A stretch of 20,588 nt of DNA. Origin: Pseudomonadota bacterium (GTDB lineage Bacteria; Desulfobacterota; Anaeroferrophillalia; Anaeroferrophillales; Tharpellaceae). Location: positions 1-20,588 of the forward strand of contig WFRT01000152.1 in assembly GCA_015486445.1 (NCBI GenBank), given 5' to 3'. The stretch's first letter is position 1; the number at the start of each line of letters is the position of its first letter. The notes under the pieces were generated by a model. The model made no database searches and was not told the origin of the DNA. It saw nothing but the letters and a program-made list of their open reading frames with translations. The position numbers were made by a program, and so were the translations under genes. This document shows positions 9,225-17,142 of this stretch, piece by piece.

Positions 9225-10217
9225 TCACCCTCCGATCGTGGCCATCACCCGGGCACATTTTCGCTCGGCATTGCAGCTCATGGCATGGGCGACAGATTTG
9301 CCGGCCACGGCCCGGCGGACCAGGGCGGCAATTTCATCATCACCGGCACCCCGGCGCAACAGCCCCTTCAGGTCGAATTCACGGTCGGAAAGCAGACAGG
9401 GGCGCAGCCGTCCGTCCGCGGTCACCCGGATACGGTTGCAAGAGGCGCAGAAATGCTCACTCATCGCGGCGATCACCCCGATCCGGCCCAGGGCCCGGTC
9501 CAGGCGATAGAGCCGGGCCGGGCTGCCGGGCGCCGCGGCCACCGCCTCCAGTCTGCCCAGGTCGGCGGATATCAGGCTCAGTACTTCCGCACCGGTCACC
9601 ATCTTGCGACCGCTCCAGTCCGAGGTCGATCCAATCGGCATGTATTCAATAAAACGGATATGCAGGGGATATTCAAGGGTGAGACGGGCGAAATCGACAA
9701 TTTCATCGTCGTTGACCCCGCGCATGACAACGACATTGAGCTTGACCGGATCGAAACCGGCCTTGAAGGCGTGCCTGATTCCGGCCTGGACCCGGGCAAA
9801 ATAATCCCGGCCGGTAATCTCACAAAAACGGTCCCGGCGCAGGGTGTCGAGACTGATATTGATGCGTTTGAGGCCGGCGGCTTTCAGGGTCGGGGCCAAC
9901 TCTTCAAGAAGTACGCCGTTGGTCGTCAGGCTGATGTCCCGAATGCCGTCGATGGCGGCAATTTGGGTCACCAGGGTGTCGAGATGGCGGCGCGTCAAGG
10001 GCTCGCCGCCGGTCAGCCGGACCTTGTCGATTCCCATGGTCACGAGAACCCGGACCAGGCGCACAATCTCCTCGTAGCTCAATATCTCTTCCCGAAAATG
10101 GGAGTTGAACGCCGGGGATGAACAGTAGCGGCAGCGCAGGTTGCAGCGGTCGGTCACCGAGATCCGGACATAGCTCACCCGGCGGTTGTGACCATCCTGC
10201 AGAGCCGGTTGAAACAT
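9225..10217 (-). CDS. moaA: GTP 3',8-cyclase MoaA (radical SAM)
   Basis: MoaA starts molybdenum cofactor synthesis by rearranging GTP with radical chemistry. It has 330 residues. The N-terminal radical-SAM cluster motif CNLRCRYC uses C25, C29 and C32. RLTGGEPLTRR is the SAM-binding GGEP segment. The second cluster site uses C257, C260 and C274 (CASCNRIRVTADGRLRPC). The protein ends in Gly-Gly, the double-glycine tail that is functionally important in this family. The frame is open for 61 codons upstream into purA, but the family N-terminus and an AAGG ribosome binding site point to the ATG at 10215-10217. After YC the sequence reads SSPAF rather than the common MP. moaC follows with its start at the moaA stop. 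Confidence 0.94.
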   Translation of the reverse strand: MFQPALQDGHNRRVSYVRISVTDRCNLRCRYCSSPAFNSHFREEILSYEEIVRLVRVLVTMGIDKVRLTGGEPLTRRHLDTLVTQIAAIDGIRDISLTTNGVLLEELAPTLKAAGLKRINISLDTLRRDRFCEITGRDYFARVQAGIRHAFKAGFDPVKLNVVVMRGVNDDEIVDFARLTLEYPLHIRFIEYMPIGSTSDWSGRKMVTGAEVLSLISADLGRLEAVAAAPGSPARLYRLDRALGRIGVIAAMSEHFCASCNRIRVTADGRLRPCLLSDREFDLKGLLRRGAGDDEIAALVRRAVAGKSVAHAMSCNAERKCARVMATIGG

Positions 10218-10266
10218 TGGAAAACCTTCTTCCTTTTCCATCCGCCGGGAATCAGCCCGGGAAATA

Positions 10267-11565
10267 TCAGGCGGCAAAAGGGTTGTGCCGCAAAATGGTC
10301 TGGGCCCGATCGGGGCCCACCGAAACCAGCATGGCCGGAATGCCCAGTTTCTGCTCAAGCGCGGCAATATAGGCGCGGGCGTTCTCCGGCAGCCGGTCAT
10401 ACTCCAGCACCGCCGTGATGTCCTCGTCCCAGCCGGGATACTCGGTAAGTACCGGTTCGCACCTTTCCAACTCCGTGATTGAAGAAGGAAAATAGTCGAT
10501 AATCCGGCCGTTAAGACGATAGGCCTCGCACACCTTGATCTTTTTCAGGCCCGAAAGCACGTCAAGTTTGGTCAGGGCGAAACTGTCGAGACCGTTGAGC
10601 ATGATGGCATAGCGCAAGGCCACGAGATCAAGCCAGCCGCAACGCCGGGGCCGGCCCGTGGTCGTCCCGAACTCTCCCCCCTTGTCGCGCAGCTGATCAC
10701 CGGTCTCATCCTCGAGTTCCACCGGGAAGGGGCCGCTGCCGACCCGGGTGGTATAGGCCTTGATCACCCCGACCACTTCATCGATATGACGCACGCCAAT
10801 CCCGGCCGAAGCGCAGGCATTGGCGGCCAGCGTCGAGGAAGAGGTAACGAAGGGATAGGTGCCGTGATCGATGTCGAGCAGGGTTCCCTGGGCCCCTTCA
10901 AACAGGATGGCTTCACCGCTGTCAAGACAGCGGGCCATCTCGTAGGGAACCTTGCGGATCGCCGGTTTCAACAGGGCCGCGGCCTCCTTGAGTTCCCGGA
11001 AAACCGCCACCAGGGAAACCGGTTCTTCCCGGTAGATTTTTTCCAGCAGCAGGTTGTGTTGTTCAAGCAGGGTTGCCAGACGCTGGTGGAGTTCCGCTTC
11101 CGGGGCCAGCAGGTCGCCCAGTCTCAGTCCCCAGCGGGCCATCTTGCTTTCGTAGGCGGGGCCGATCCCCCGGCCGGTGGTGCCGATTTTGGCCTCGCCC
11201 CGCTGCCGTTCCCGGGCCTGGTCGAGACGGCGGTGACTTTCCAGAATGAGATGGGCCTCATCGCTCAGGATAAGCTGGGAGATGATCTCGCGGCCGCTTT
11301 CCTCCTTGAGCAGGCGGATCTCGTCCAGCAGGATCTTGAGATCGACCACCACTCCGCTGCCGATGACACAAACCTTGCCGGGCCGCATGATACCCGAGGG
11401 AATCAGGTGCAGGGCATAGCGCCGGCCCTCGATAACCAGGGTATGACCGGCATTGTTGCCGCCCTGGAAACGGACCACGACGTTGGCCCACTCAGTCAGG
11501 AGGTCGACAATCTTGCCCTTGCCCTCATCCCCCCACTGGGTCCCGATGAGCACTACATTAGCCAT
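10267..11565 (-). CDS. purA: Adenylosuccinate synthetase
   Basis: PurA condenses IMP and aspartate using GTP, the first committed step to AMP. It has 432 residues, the standard length. Motifs include GTQWGDEGKGK (8-18) with D13, GGNNAGHT (35-42) with H41, the IMP-binding region GTTGRGIGPAY, LFEGAQGTLLDIDHGTYPFVTSS, and TTTGRPRRCGWLDLVALRYA. The ATG at 11563-11565 is preceded by AAGGA. A 112-nt gap separates it from serA; this gap contains one copy of the dispersed repeat and an AT-rich stretch, but no convincing promoter hexamers. moaA begins 49 nt beyond its stop. No oddities were seen. Confidence 0.97.
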   Translation of the reverse strand: MANVVLIGTQWGDEGKGKIVDLLTEWANVVVRFQGGNNAGHTLVIEGRRYALHLIPSGIMRPGKVCVIGSGVVVDLKILLDEIRLLKEESGREIISQLILSDEAHLILESHRRLDQARERQRGEAKIGTTGRGIGPAYESKMARWGLRLGDLLAPEAELHQRLATLLEQHNLLLEKIYREEPVSLVAVFRELKEAAALLKPAIRKVPYEMARCLDSGEAILFEGAQGTLLDIDHGTYPFVTSSSTLAANACASAGIGVRHIDEVVGVIKAYTTRVGSGPFPVELEDETGDQLRDKGGEFGTTTGRPRRCGWLDLVALRYAIMLNGLDSFALTKLDVLSGLKKIKVCEAYRLNGRIIDYFPSSITELERCEPVLTEYPGWDEDITAVLEYDRLPENARAYIAALEQKLGIPAMLVSVGPDRAQTILRHNPFAA

Positions 11566-11585
11566 GATATATCCTTAAAAAAATA

Positions 11586-11631
11586 GTAACTATTCAGCCA
11601 AATCCGGAGTCGGGCGCGGCTTTCCTTCGCC
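11586..11631 (+). repeat. Dispersed intergenic repeat, copy 1
   Basis: This 46-bp element opens with GTAACTATTCAGCC and closes with TCGGGCGCGGCTTT then CTTCGCC. It matches 41 of 46 positions with the copy at 20512-20557; four of the five differences fall in the central 10 bp (11600-11609). It lies between the serA stop and the purA start, in a non-coding gap. The two copies have the same orientation on the plus strand. No open reading frame or transposase accompanies it, and I cannot assign it to a named family. Confidence 0.85.
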
Positions 11632-11677
11632 AGGCGTTAAGATTTCTGTTTTTCCTTACTTCGCTACTCCCGGAATC

Positions 11678-13279
11678 CTACAGGTAGAGTTCCCGGACCG
11701 AAACGATGTTCGGCAGGTCAGCCAGGCCGTCCAAAACCTGCGCCTCGATGGAGCCATCGATCTGCACCATCGAGAGCGACATGCCCCCGACTCCGTCCCG
11801 GCCGAACTGCATACGACCGATATTGATACCGTTCTGTCCCAGCCAGGAACCGATTGAACCGATCACCCCGGGTTTGTCATGAGCGTAGACAACCAGCAGG
11901 TGCCCTTCCGGAATGGCATCGAGTTCAAACTGGTTGACCTTGACAATCCGGGGTTCGACCTTGCCGAAAAGAGCGCCGGAAATCTCATATTCCTGGCCAC
12001 CGCTGCGACCGACCAGCAGGATCATGCTGGAAAAGTTGCCGGCCTCCTCGGTCAGGGCTTCGACCACCGAGATGCCGCGCTCCCGGGCAATCGACGGAGC
12101 GTTGACGAAATTGACCATGTCGCCGACCATCGGCGTCAGCAAACCCTTGAGCAGGGCCGTGGTGATGGGCTTGGTATCGTGCCCGGTAACCTTGCCCCGG
12201 TACTCGATCCGCACCTCGCTCAGGCCGCAGTGTTCCCCGCTGCAGAGCTGGGTGTAGAAACGCCCCATCTTCTCGGCCAGGGTCAGGTAGGGACCGATCA
12301 CCTTGAGAACCTCGGCGCTGACACTGGGCACGTTGAGAGCATTGACGATGGTGCCTTCGCAAAGATAATCGGCGATCTGTTCGGCCACCGCCACCGCGAC
12401 GTTGACCTGGGCCTCGTCGGTCGAGGCCCCGAGATGCGGGGTGCAGATAAAATTGTCAAGCGTGAACAGGGGATGGTCGGGAGACGGGGGCTCCTGTTCG
12501 AAAACATCAAAGGCGGCCCCGGCCACGGAACCGTCACGCAGGGCTTCGTAAAGATCATCCTCCTTGACGATCCCGCCCCGGGCGCAGTTGATAATCCGCA
12601 CGCTGTCCTTCATGATGGCGAAACTTTCCCGGTTGATCATGTGCCGGGTATCCTTAGTCATCGGGGTATGCACCGAAATATAATCGGCCCGGCGGAAGAG
12701 TTCTTCCAGGGAAACCAGCTCGATGTCCAAATTGGCGGCCCGCTCTTCGGCGATGTAGGGATCAAAGGCGATGACTTTCATTTTCAGTCCCTGAGCCCGG
12801 TCGGCGACAATCGTGCCGATATTGCCGATGCCGACAATCCCCAGGGTTTTGTTGAAAAGCTCCTTGCCCATGAACCTGCTTTTCTCCCATTTGCCGCTCT
12901 TCATCGAAGCCGTCGCCTGGGGAATGTTGCGGCTCAGCGAAAGCATCATCGAAATCGTGTGTTCGGCCGTGGTGATGGTATTGCCCTTGGGGGTGTTCAT
13001 CACGACAATACCGCGGGCCGTGGCGGCCGGGATGTCAATATTGTCAACCCCGATCCCGGCCCGGCCAACAACCTTGAGACGGTCGGCGGCGGCCACCACC
13101 TCAGCGGTCACCTTGGTGGCGCTGCGGATGGCCAGGCCGTCATACTCGCCAATCACCGAAAGCAGTTCCTCGGGTGTCATGCCGACCTTGACATCAACCT
13201 CGATATCCGGGTAGCGGGAAAAAACCTCAATCCCCTTAGGGGACATCTTATCACTGATCAGAACCTTGAATTTACTCAA
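11678..13279 (-). CDS. serA: D-3-phosphoglycerate dehydrogenase, long form with ACT domain
   Basis: SerA oxidises 3-phosphoglycerate to 3-phosphohydroxypyruvate, opening serine synthesis. It has 533 residues, the long form. The N-terminal substrate domain flanks an NAD-binding fold with GIGNIG (150-155). Catalytic residues are R234 (NCARGG), E263 (FEQEPP) and H282 (TPHLGAS). An intervening ASB-type domain (about 320-450) and a C-terminal ACT domain (about 458-530, HDKPGVIGSIGSWLGQNGINI) suggest serine or other effector control. The start is TTG (13277-13279): an in-frame TGA lies two codons upstream, the family N-terminus SKFKVLISDKMSPKG begins right there, and a GGGGG stretch sits 8 nt before it. 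The partner aminotransferase gene ends 47 nt upstream. Confidence 0.95.
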   Translation of the reverse strand: MSKFKVLISDKMSPKGIEVFSRYPDIEVDVKVGMTPEELLSVIGEYDGLAIRSATKVTAEVVAAADRLKVVGRAGIGVDNIDIPAATARGIVVMNTPKGNTITTAEHTISMMLSLSRNIPQATASMKSGKWEKSRFMGKELFNKTLGIVGIGNIGTIVADRAQGLKMKVIAFDPYIAEERAANLDIELVSLEELFRRADYISVHTPMTKDTRHMINRESFAIMKDSVRIINCARGGIVKEDDLYEALRDGSVAGAAFDVFEQEPPSPDHPLFTLDNFICTPHLGASTDEAQVNVAVAVAEQIADYLCEGTIVNALNVPSVSAEVLKVIGPYLTLAEKMGRFYTQLCSGEHCGLSEVRIEYRGKVTGHDTKPITTALLKGLLTPMVGDMVNFVNAPSIARERGISVVEALTEEAGNFSSMILLVGRSGGQEYEISGALFGKVEPRIVKVNQFELDAIPEGHLLVVYAHDKPGVIGSIGSWLGQNGINIGRMQFGRDGVGGMSLSMVQIDGSIEAQVLDGLADLPNIVSVRELYL

Positions 13280-13326
13280 TTTTCAAACCCCCGACACCGT
13301 GTGCGGACAGTGCCTGAATCAAATGG

Positions 13327-14463
13327 TTAGGACTGAAAAATCTCCCGGGCGGCGCTGACTCCGCTGCGGCCGGCAAGCTCATACCCGAGTTCCGCCAGGG
13401 CCCTCTCCAGGGCCGCGAGGGCGGTCAGAACATCAAACTCCCCGGCGTAGCCCAGGTGGGCCAGGCGAAAAATTTTGCCTTTGACATGATCCTGGCCGCC
13501 GGCAATGGTCACCCCCATGCCGCGCAGGGTTTTGACCACGTCCTGCCCGTCGATCCCGGCCGGGGCCTTGACCGCGGTAACCGCGTTGGAAGGTGCATCG
13601 GGAGCGAAAAGCTCCAGCCCCAGGGCCTCGATCCCGGTCCGCATGGCCGTGGCCAGACGGGCGTGGCGGGCATGAACCCCGGCCAAAGTCTCTTCCTTGA
13701 TCATGCTCAGCACTTCGCGCAGGCCGACAATCAGGGAAACCGCCGGAGTGTAAGCGTTCTGTCCCTTCTCGGCATTCTTCAACTCTTTGGCGAAATCGAA
13801 ATAGTAGCACGGCAGGGTGGAGTCCCGGTTGAACTTCCAGGCCTTCTGACTGAGTGCCGCAAAGGCCAGGCCGGGGGGCAGCATCAGGGCTTTCTGGGAA
13901 CCGGTGACCACGACGTCCAAACCCCACTCGTCCATCGGCAGGGCGAAAACCCCGACCCCGGTGATGGCATCGACAACGACAATCGTATCCTCCCGTTCCC
14001 GGGTCAGTTCGGCCACTTCCCGGACCGGGTGCATGACTCCGGTCGAGGTTTCACTGGCCTGCATCAGCACAGCCTTGACATCCCCTTCCCGCTCGAGCAG
14101 CGCGGCAATCTCGGCAACCTTGACCGCCTGGCCCCACTCGACATCGATATCGATAACCTGCAAACCGTAGATTTTGCCGAGATCGGACCAGCGCTCGCCA
14201 AACTTCCCGCCGCGGACGGCAATCACCTTGTCACCCGGGGAAAAAAGGTTGATGATCGTACCCTCCATCGCCCCGGTCCCGGAAGAGGCGAAAACCAGCA
14301 CCTCCTGCTCGGTCTGAAACAGGTACCTCAACCCCTCGCGAACTTCGGCAAAGATCTCTTTGTAGGCCGGGGCCCGGTGGTGAACGATAGGCAGGGCCAT
14401 GGCCTGCAAAACCTGGGGCGGAACCGGAGTCGGTCCAGGCGCCAGTAGATACTGTTTCTGCAT
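13327..14463 (-). CDS. Class V aminotransferase, serine/alanine-glyoxylate type; possible phosphoserine aminotransferase
   Basis: This PLP enzyme of fold type I, class V, has 378 residues. It shows LLAPGPTPVPP (6-16), the cofactor-binding SSGTGAME (60-67), D165 in VVVDAITGVG, and the Schiff-base lysine K191 in TGSQKALMLPPG. By family it resembles serine-pyruvate or alanine-glyoxylate aminotransferases. Since it is co-directional with serA and only 47 nt upstream, and no other serC is visible here, it may supply the second step of serine synthesis; that role is inferred from context. The frame is open 9 codons further upstream, but the AGGAGAGGGAG ribosome binding site and the MQKQYLLAPGPT family N-terminus set the ATG at 14461-14463. 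A strong promoter lies about 160-190 nt upstream. Confidence 0.88.
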   Translation of the reverse strand: MQKQYLLAPGPTPVPPQVLQAMALPIVHHRAPAYKEIFAEVREGLRYLFQTEQEVLVFASSGTGAMEGTIINLFSPGDKVIAVRGGKFGERWSDLGKIYGLQVIDIDVEWGQAVKVAEIAALLEREGDVKAVLMQASETSTGVMHPVREVAELTREREDTIVVVDAITGVGVFALPMDEWGLDVVVTGSQKALMLPPGLAFAALSQKAWKFNRDSTLPCYYFDFAKELKNAEKGQNAYTPAVSLIVGLREVLSMIKEETLAGVHARHARLATAMRTGIEALGLELFAPDAPSNAVTAVKAPAGIDGQDVVKTLRGMGVTIAGGQDHVKGKIFRLAHLGYAGEFDVLTALAALERALAELGYELAGRSGVSAAREIFQS

Positions 14464-14621
14464 TCTCCCTCTCCTTGAAGCTGAAAACATGTAAAAATAA
14501 ACTGTTCATCCATCCTGCCGGGCGCCCTTTCAGCCGCCGCTGACAAAACGGTCTCTCTCTCTTTTAAGGTCACGGCAAAAACCGCAAACGCCCGGACCGG
14601 GGGTTTCCCCAAAAACTCTAT

Positions 14622-14651
14622 CGTATAGTTAAAGAGTATCGCAACTGTCAA
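14622..14651 (-). promoter_or_regulatory. Promoter for the aminotransferase-serA operon
   Basis: On the minus strand, a perfect TTGACA (14646-14651) and TATACG (14622-14627) are 18 nt apart, in an AT-rich island. The predicted start near 14615 leaves a leader of about 150 nt before the aminotransferase ATG (14463). The leader begins with a short GGGG-AAA-CCCC hairpin and holds no convincing leader peptide or terminator. The rest of the gap up to 14730 holds only a short hairpin beyond the SH3 gene. Confidence 0.65.
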
Positions 14652-14686
14652 GCCTAAACTGGAGATCGCGCCAATTCTTGCCGGGA

Positions 14687-14707
14687 GGCGGGGGGATTTT
14701 TCCCGCC
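14687..14707 (-). terminator. Hairpin after the SH3 gene, weak terminator candidate
   Basis: GGCGGG (14687-14692) and CCCGCC (14702-14707) form a 6-bp stem with a 9-nt loop, 24 nt beyond the SH3-protein stop. No T-run follows it on the minus strand, so it is more likely a 3'-end stabilising hairpin or a chance feature of GC-rich DNA than an intrinsic terminator. Confidence 0.3.
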
Positions 14708-14730
14708 CAGGCGTTGCGGGCCGGCCGCCG

Positions 14731-15696
14731 TCAATAGTCGAGACCGAAAAAATCGTAGGCCAAGGCGGCCTGAGATCGGCTGCCGTCGGCCAGGAAAGCC
14801 GGGGGCAGGACGAAGAGGTTGAAATCGGAAACGCTGGCGGGTATCCGGGCCGACAGGGAAAAGGGGGAAAACCCGTGCATGTCGAGCAGGATATAATCGT
14901 TGAACACCGGCAGACCGTGTTCCCGGCGCCCGCTCAGAACCACCCGGTCGCCGGCCGGCGATTCCAGGACCACCAGAACTTCCACCAGCGGCAGCCGGCA
15001 ATCTTTCCGGCCCCCACCCTGCCAGACCGCGGGATGCTTCTCGATCTCCGCAAGGAAGCGGTCGCGGCAGTTGAGCATAGCCCCCAGAAAAGCCTGGAAG
15101 GGAAGCAGGTCAACCGTTCCGGCGGCCGCTTTGGCTCCCGACTGTGCACAGTATTCCCGGCGCCGGAACGGCACCTTCAAGGCCAGAACCCAGCTTTCCT
15201 GACCCCTTCCCGCCCGGCCGGCACCAGGCTCCGGCATCCAGGTTACTTCGAGTTCCAGCTGGCGTTTCTCCGGACCCGCGAGATCCTCCCGTAATTCGGC
15301 CACCAGCCGGGAAAAGAACGGCTTGCGACCCGGTTCGGAACGGTTCCAGAAAAGCCTGATTTCAGGTTTTACCCGGGGCAGCTGCAAAAAACGGACAAGC
15401 GTATTGAAAAGCCACCCCCGGCGCCCCCGGCTGTCGGTAATGTAAAACCAATCTCCCTGCTCCCGGACAATCTTGACCCGGGCATGGCGACGCAGGGAAA
15501 AGAGTTTGCGGCTGTGCTTGTCGGGAGCCTTGCGGACGTTGGCCCGGTTTACCCGGACCTCTCCGTACGCAGCCTTCTCCCCGGCCGCGCCACCGGGATA
15601 AAGCAGGCCGACGCCCAGCAGGACCAGGCCAAGATAGAATCCTGTCCGGGAAAAGGCAGCAAGCCACCGCCGGCAGCCCCAATCGGTTTTTCGCAC
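14731..15696 (-). CDS. Exported SH3b-domain protein of unknown function
   Basis: I do not recognise this protein beyond its domains. A basic N-terminus (VRKTDWGCRRW) leads into a hydrophobic segment FYLGLVLLGVGLLYPGGAAG, consistent with a signal peptide cleaved near GGAAG or a membrane anchor. A bacterial SH3 domain follows directly (GEVRVNRANVRKAPDKHSRK to RGWLFNTLVRFL). The remaining 200 or so residues are of mixed composition with no repeats or catalytic motif, and end AYDFFGLDY. SH3b domains usually bind peptidoglycan or peptides, so a periplasmic or envelope role is likely. The longest frame starts with a TTG (15706-15708) overlapping the selA stop, but a GAGG sits 6 nt before the GTG at 15694-15696, which is taken here (321 residues). 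It is translationally tied to selA. Confidence 0.75.
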   Translation of the reverse strand: MRKTDWGCRRWLAAFSRTGFYLGLVLLGVGLLYPGGAAGEKAAYGEVRVNRANVRKAPDKHSRKLFSLRRHARVKIVREQGDWFYITDSRGRRGWLFNTLVRFLQLPRVKPEIRLFWNRSEPGRKPFFSRLVAELREDLAGPEKRQLELEVTWMPEPGAGRAGRGQESWVLALKVPFRRREYCAQSGAKAAAGTVDLLPFQAFLGAMLNCRDRFLAEIEKHPAVWQGGGRKDCRLPLVEVLVVLESPAGDRVVLSGRREHGLPVFNDYILLDMHGFSPFSLSARIPASVSDFNLFVLPPAFLADGSRSQAALAYDFFGLDY

Positions 15697-15704
15697 CCCG
15701 GACC

Positions 15705-17135
15705 TCAAAGTTCCAGCAGTTCCCGACAGGCGGCAGCGATCTCGGCATCATCTTCTGATTCCAGGGTCCGGGGATCGAAAACCAGCCAGTCATTGACGAT
15801 CCTGACAATTACCGGACGGCGACGGGAGCGCAGCCGCTTTTCCAGACAAGCTACGCTCTGGCCCTCTATCCGCAGCTGCAGAACCCAGGTTGGCAACTCC
15901 ACCATCGGCAACGCGCCGCCGCCGGCCCGGGACGCCTCCGGAATTACCCGCATTACCAGGCGGGGATCATTACCACCGGCCCGAAGCAGTCGCCGGCGCA
16001 GGTTCCGGGCCCGCTTTTTCAGCTCCTCCGGCTTCCTGGTCAGCATCCGCAGGGTGGGAATTTCGCGCAGCGCGGACCGGGGGTCAAGAAACTCCTTCAG
16101 GGTTGCCTCGAGCGCCGCCAGGGTCATCTTGTCAATCCGCAGGGCCCGGTTGAGAGGATGTTTTTTCAGTTTCTCAACCAGCTCCCGCCGCCCGACAACA
16201 ATCCCGGACTGGGGACCCCCTAGAAGCTTGTCGCCGCTGAAGGTGGCAAGATCGACCCCGCTGCCGATCACCTCGGTCACCGTGGGTTCGCCGGGCAGGC
16301 CGCAGGCCGCAAGGTCGATCAGATTGCCGGAACCCAGGTCCTCGATCACGGGAATTCCCCGGGCCCGCCCCAGGGCCACCAGTTCCCGGGTCGCGGGGGA
16401 GTTGGTAAAGCCACTGATCCGGTAGTTGCTGGTATGGACTTTCAGCAACAGGGCGGTATCCTCGGTGATCGCCTTTTCGTAATCGGCCAGGTGAGTCCGG
16501 TTGGTGGCCCCGACCTCGCATAGCATAGCACCTCCCTGAACCACGATTTCGGGAATCCGGAAGGCTCCCCCGATTTCGACCAGTTCACCGCGGGAGACCA
16601 CGACTTCACGGCCGGCGGCCAGGGCCGAAAGCGCCAGCAGCACGGCCCCGGCGTTGTTGTTGACGACGACCGCCGCCTCGGCCCCGCTCAAACGGCAAAG
16701 CAACTCCTCGACATTGGCGTAACGGATACTGCGATAACCGTTTTCCAGATCGTACTCGAGATTGGAATAACCGGCCGCTACCGCGGCCACCTGGGCGATG
16801 GCGGCCGGCGACAACCGGGAACGTCCGAGATTGGTGTGGATCACCACCCCGGTGGCATTGACCACCGGCTTGAGCCGCCAGGCCATTTGCTCCTTAAGCC
16901 CGGATTCCACAGCGGCCCAGAATTTTTCCGGCTCGAAGACCACCTCGGTTTCCACCCCCAGGCGAACGATCTCCTCCTTGACCGCGGCCAGCCGGGCCCG
17001 CAGCTGTTCACCGACCAGGGTTTTGGGAAACCCGGGCAACAGCCCCCGCCGGGCCGCCTCGTGCAACAGTTCGTCAACCGCCGGCAGCCGGGCCAGGCGT
17101 TCCCGCAGGCTGCAACCTTCCTCTTTCTTCACCAT
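15705..17135 (-). CDS. selA: L-seryl-tRNA(Sec) selenium transferase
   Basis: SelA converts seryl-tRNA(Sec) to selenocysteinyl-tRNA(Sec) using selenophosphate, so the organism probably makes selenoproteins. It has 476 residues, close to the usual length. An N-terminal tRNA-binding region (LPAVDELL) is followed by the PLP core: NATGVVIHTNLGRS (93-106), YSNLEYDLENGYRS, VVVNNNAGAVLLAL, IEDLGSGNLIDL, and the PLP lysine K303 in FSGDKLLGGPQSG. The frame is open 28 codons upstream, but the ATG at 17133-17135 with a GGGGAG 10 nt before it gives the family N-terminus. It begins 7 nt after the radical-SAM gene and overlaps the SH3 frame region at its end. No selB, selD or tRNA-Sec lies in this window. 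Confidence 0.95.
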   Translation of the reverse strand: MVKKEEGCSLRERLARLPAVDELLHEAARRGLLPGFPKTLVGEQLRARLAAVKEEIVRLGVETEVVFEPEKFWAAVESGLKEQMAWRLKPVVNATGVVIHTNLGRSRLSPAAIAQVAAVAAGYSNLEYDLENGYRSIRYANVEELLCRLSGAEAAVVVNNNAGAVLLALSALAAGREVVVSRGELVEIGGAFRIPEIVVQGGAMLCEVGATNRTHLADYEKAITEDTALLLKVHTSNYRISGFTNSPATRELVALGRARGIPVIEDLGSGNLIDLAACGLPGEPTVTEVIGSGVDLATFSGDKLLGGPQSGIVVGRRELVEKLKKHPLNRALRIDKMTLAALEATLKEFLDPRSALREIPTLRMLTRKPEELKKRARNLRRRLLRAGGNDPRLVMRVIPEASRAGGGALPMVELPTWVLQLRIEGQSVACLEKRLRSRRRPVIVRIVNDWLVFDPRTLESEDDAEIAAACRELLEL

Positions 17136-17142
17136 GTCTGCA

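Noticed and set aside
11879..13330. Long plus-strand open frame (483 codons) opposite serA
   Set aside because: It is antisense to an intact serA, has no ribosome binding site and shows the same shadow-type composition.
14464..14513. Possible leader peptide before the aminotransferase gene
   Set aside because: Short frames begin at ATGs in the leader, but they run into the aminotransferase gene in other frames, lack runs of a regulatory amino acid such as serine, and no terminator hairpin follows.
15705..17135. Selenoprotein gene, SECIS element or tRNA-Sec near selA
   Set aside because: None of the neighbouring genes has a conserved frame interrupted by an in-frame TGA, and no long tRNA-Sec-like cloverleaf is visible; selB and selD are not in the window.
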